From Variovorax paradoxus (GTDB lineage Bacteria; Pseudomonadota; Gammaproteobacteria; Burkholderiales; Burkholderiaceae_C): DNA of 64,000 nucleotides. Location: NCBI RefSeq assembly GCF_030815855.1, contig NZ_JAUSXG010000001.1, positions 992,001 to 1,056,000 on the forward strand, read 5' to 3'. Of the stretch, positions 63,417 to 64,000 are shown one piece after another. The notes beneath the pieces were generated by a model that worked only from the letters and a program-made list of their open reading frames with translations, was not told where the DNA came from and made no database searches. Every line of letters starts with the position of its first letter. Position 1 is the stretch's first letter. Both the position numbers and the translations under genes were made by a program.

Positions 63417-64000
63417 GGGATTTCCTCTCGAGGTTCTTGGCGTACAGGCTTACCGGGAAGCACAGCACGAAGTAAAGCAGCGCCACGCAGCTGAACACCA
63501 CGAAGGGCTGGAAGGTGGCGTTCGAAATCATGCTGCCGGCCTTGGTGAGTTCGACAAAGCCGATCACGGAGGCGAGCGCGGTGCCCTTGATCACCTGCAC
63601 CAGGAAGCCCACCGTCGGCGCAATCGCGATCTTCACGGCCTGCGGCAGGACCACGTGGCGCATCTGCTCACTGAAGCTCAGGGCCAGGCTGCCCGATGCC
63701 TCCCACTGCCCTTTGGGAATGGAGGCCACGCAGCCGCGCCAGATCTCGGTGAGGAATGCGCTGGTATAGAGCGTGAGCGCCACGCTCGCGGCGGTCCACG
63801 CCGACACGTCGATGCCGAACAGCGCGATGCCGAAGTACGCGAGAAACAGCTGCATCAGCAGCGGCGTACCCTGGAACAGCTGCACGTAGAAGCCCACGGC
63901 GCGGTTCATGACGCTGCCGCCGCGCAGGCGCAGGAACAACAGCAAGCCGCCCACCAGCCCTCCGCCGACGAAGGCGATGAGCGAGAGCACGACAGTCCAG
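63400..64000 (-). CDS. Polar amino-acid ABC transporter permease (5' end outside window)
   Basis: This is an inner-membrane permease of the HisMQ family, partly in the window. The frame is still open at 64000, so the N-terminus is missing; at least 200 residues are seen. The family blocks FYVQLFQGTPLLMQLFLAYFG and LTSAFLTEIWRGCVASIPKGQWEASGSLALS (cited in part as WRGCVASIPKGQWEASGSL, the EAA-type docking loop) are clear, and PQAVKIAIAPTVGFLVQVIK follows. It overlaps the ATPase start by 17 bases and so is co-translated. Confidence 0.92.
   Translation of the reverse strand, partial: WTVVLSLIAFVGGGLVGGLLLFLRLRGGSVMNRAVGFYVQLFQGTPLLMQLFLAYFGIALFGIDVSAWTAASVALTLYTSAFLTEIWRGCVASIPKGQWEASGSLALSFSEQMRHVVLPQAVKIAIAPTVGFLVQVIKGTALASVIGFVELTKAGSMISNATFQPFVVFSCVALLYFVLCFPVSLYAKNLERKSHGRRA

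Overview
The window is about 64 kb of GC-rich DNA (I estimate mid-to-upper 60s % GC by eye) that is densely packed with genes on both strands. It looks like ordinary chromosome of a betaproteobacterium in the Comamonadaceae, most likely Variovorax or a close relative. The basis is the pcm–rhodanese–tolC cluster facing waaA, an Entner-Doudoroff edd-eda pair, a P1 peptidase, a TAXI-type binding protein, and repeat families that I recall from Variovorax intergenic regions. Species assignment is inference. I see no rRNA, tRNA, CRISPR, phage or transposase gene.

Layout. 1–3.7 kb: DUF1345 membrane protein (cut at the window edge), a DMT exporter, and an alkylation-repair pair (Ogt plus an Ada/AraC/AlkA fusion). 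3.8–9.3 kb: phosphomannomutase and KDO transferase (waaA) facing a tolC–rhodanese–pcm group across a hairpin-rich repeat. 9.4–13.3 kb: TetR regulator and divergent msrA, then a His-rich protein and a TonB receptor. 13.35–13.73 kb: a pair of inverted MITE/REP-like elements plus a 15-bp tandem repeat ahead of an AEC carrier. 14.8–19.7 kb: exported/OmpA proteins, pdxH, a MobA-like nucleotidyltransferase, chaC–sodC. 19.9–23.1 kb: edd–eda–HAD. 23.1–25.6 kb: a lower-GC acyltransferase/polytopic membrane pair. 25.6–30.4 kb: gloA, GST and a Fur-box-controlled fbpABC-type iron importer. 30.5–35 kb: nitroreductase and thioesterase divergent from marR–MFS–MATE. 35.5–44.8 kb: a sugar-acid catabolic operon (IlvD/Edd dehydratase, dgoK, dgoA, class II aldolase) divergent from a FadR-type regulator and a carbohydrate ABC importer. 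44.8–50.6 kb: a nuclease-like protein, then a lipoprotein–HscC–membrane J-like protein–lipoprotein cluster. 50.7–54.4 kb: rhlE and ettA. 54.4–57.8 kb: AhpD-like protein, MerR regulator, TAXI protein and NylC/DmpA-type peptidase. 57.8–64 kb: amino-acid oxidoreductase, DUF411, GDPD, DUF1439, DUF72 and an amino-acid ABC importer running off the right edge.

What works together. The dgo-type operon, its regulator and the ABC importer form one sugar-acid uptake and breakdown unit feeding pyruvate and glyceraldehyde-3-phosphate, alongside the edd-eda route. The HscC cluster is the best candidate for a poorly described system: an Hsp70, a membrane-anchored J-like protein lacking a visible HPD motif, and two lipoproteins, headed by two tandem 21-bp inverted repeats. 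The most unusual non-coding signal is the inverted pair of about 95-bp elements at 13.4–13.6 kb, whose terminal arms differ between copies yet stay self-complementary.
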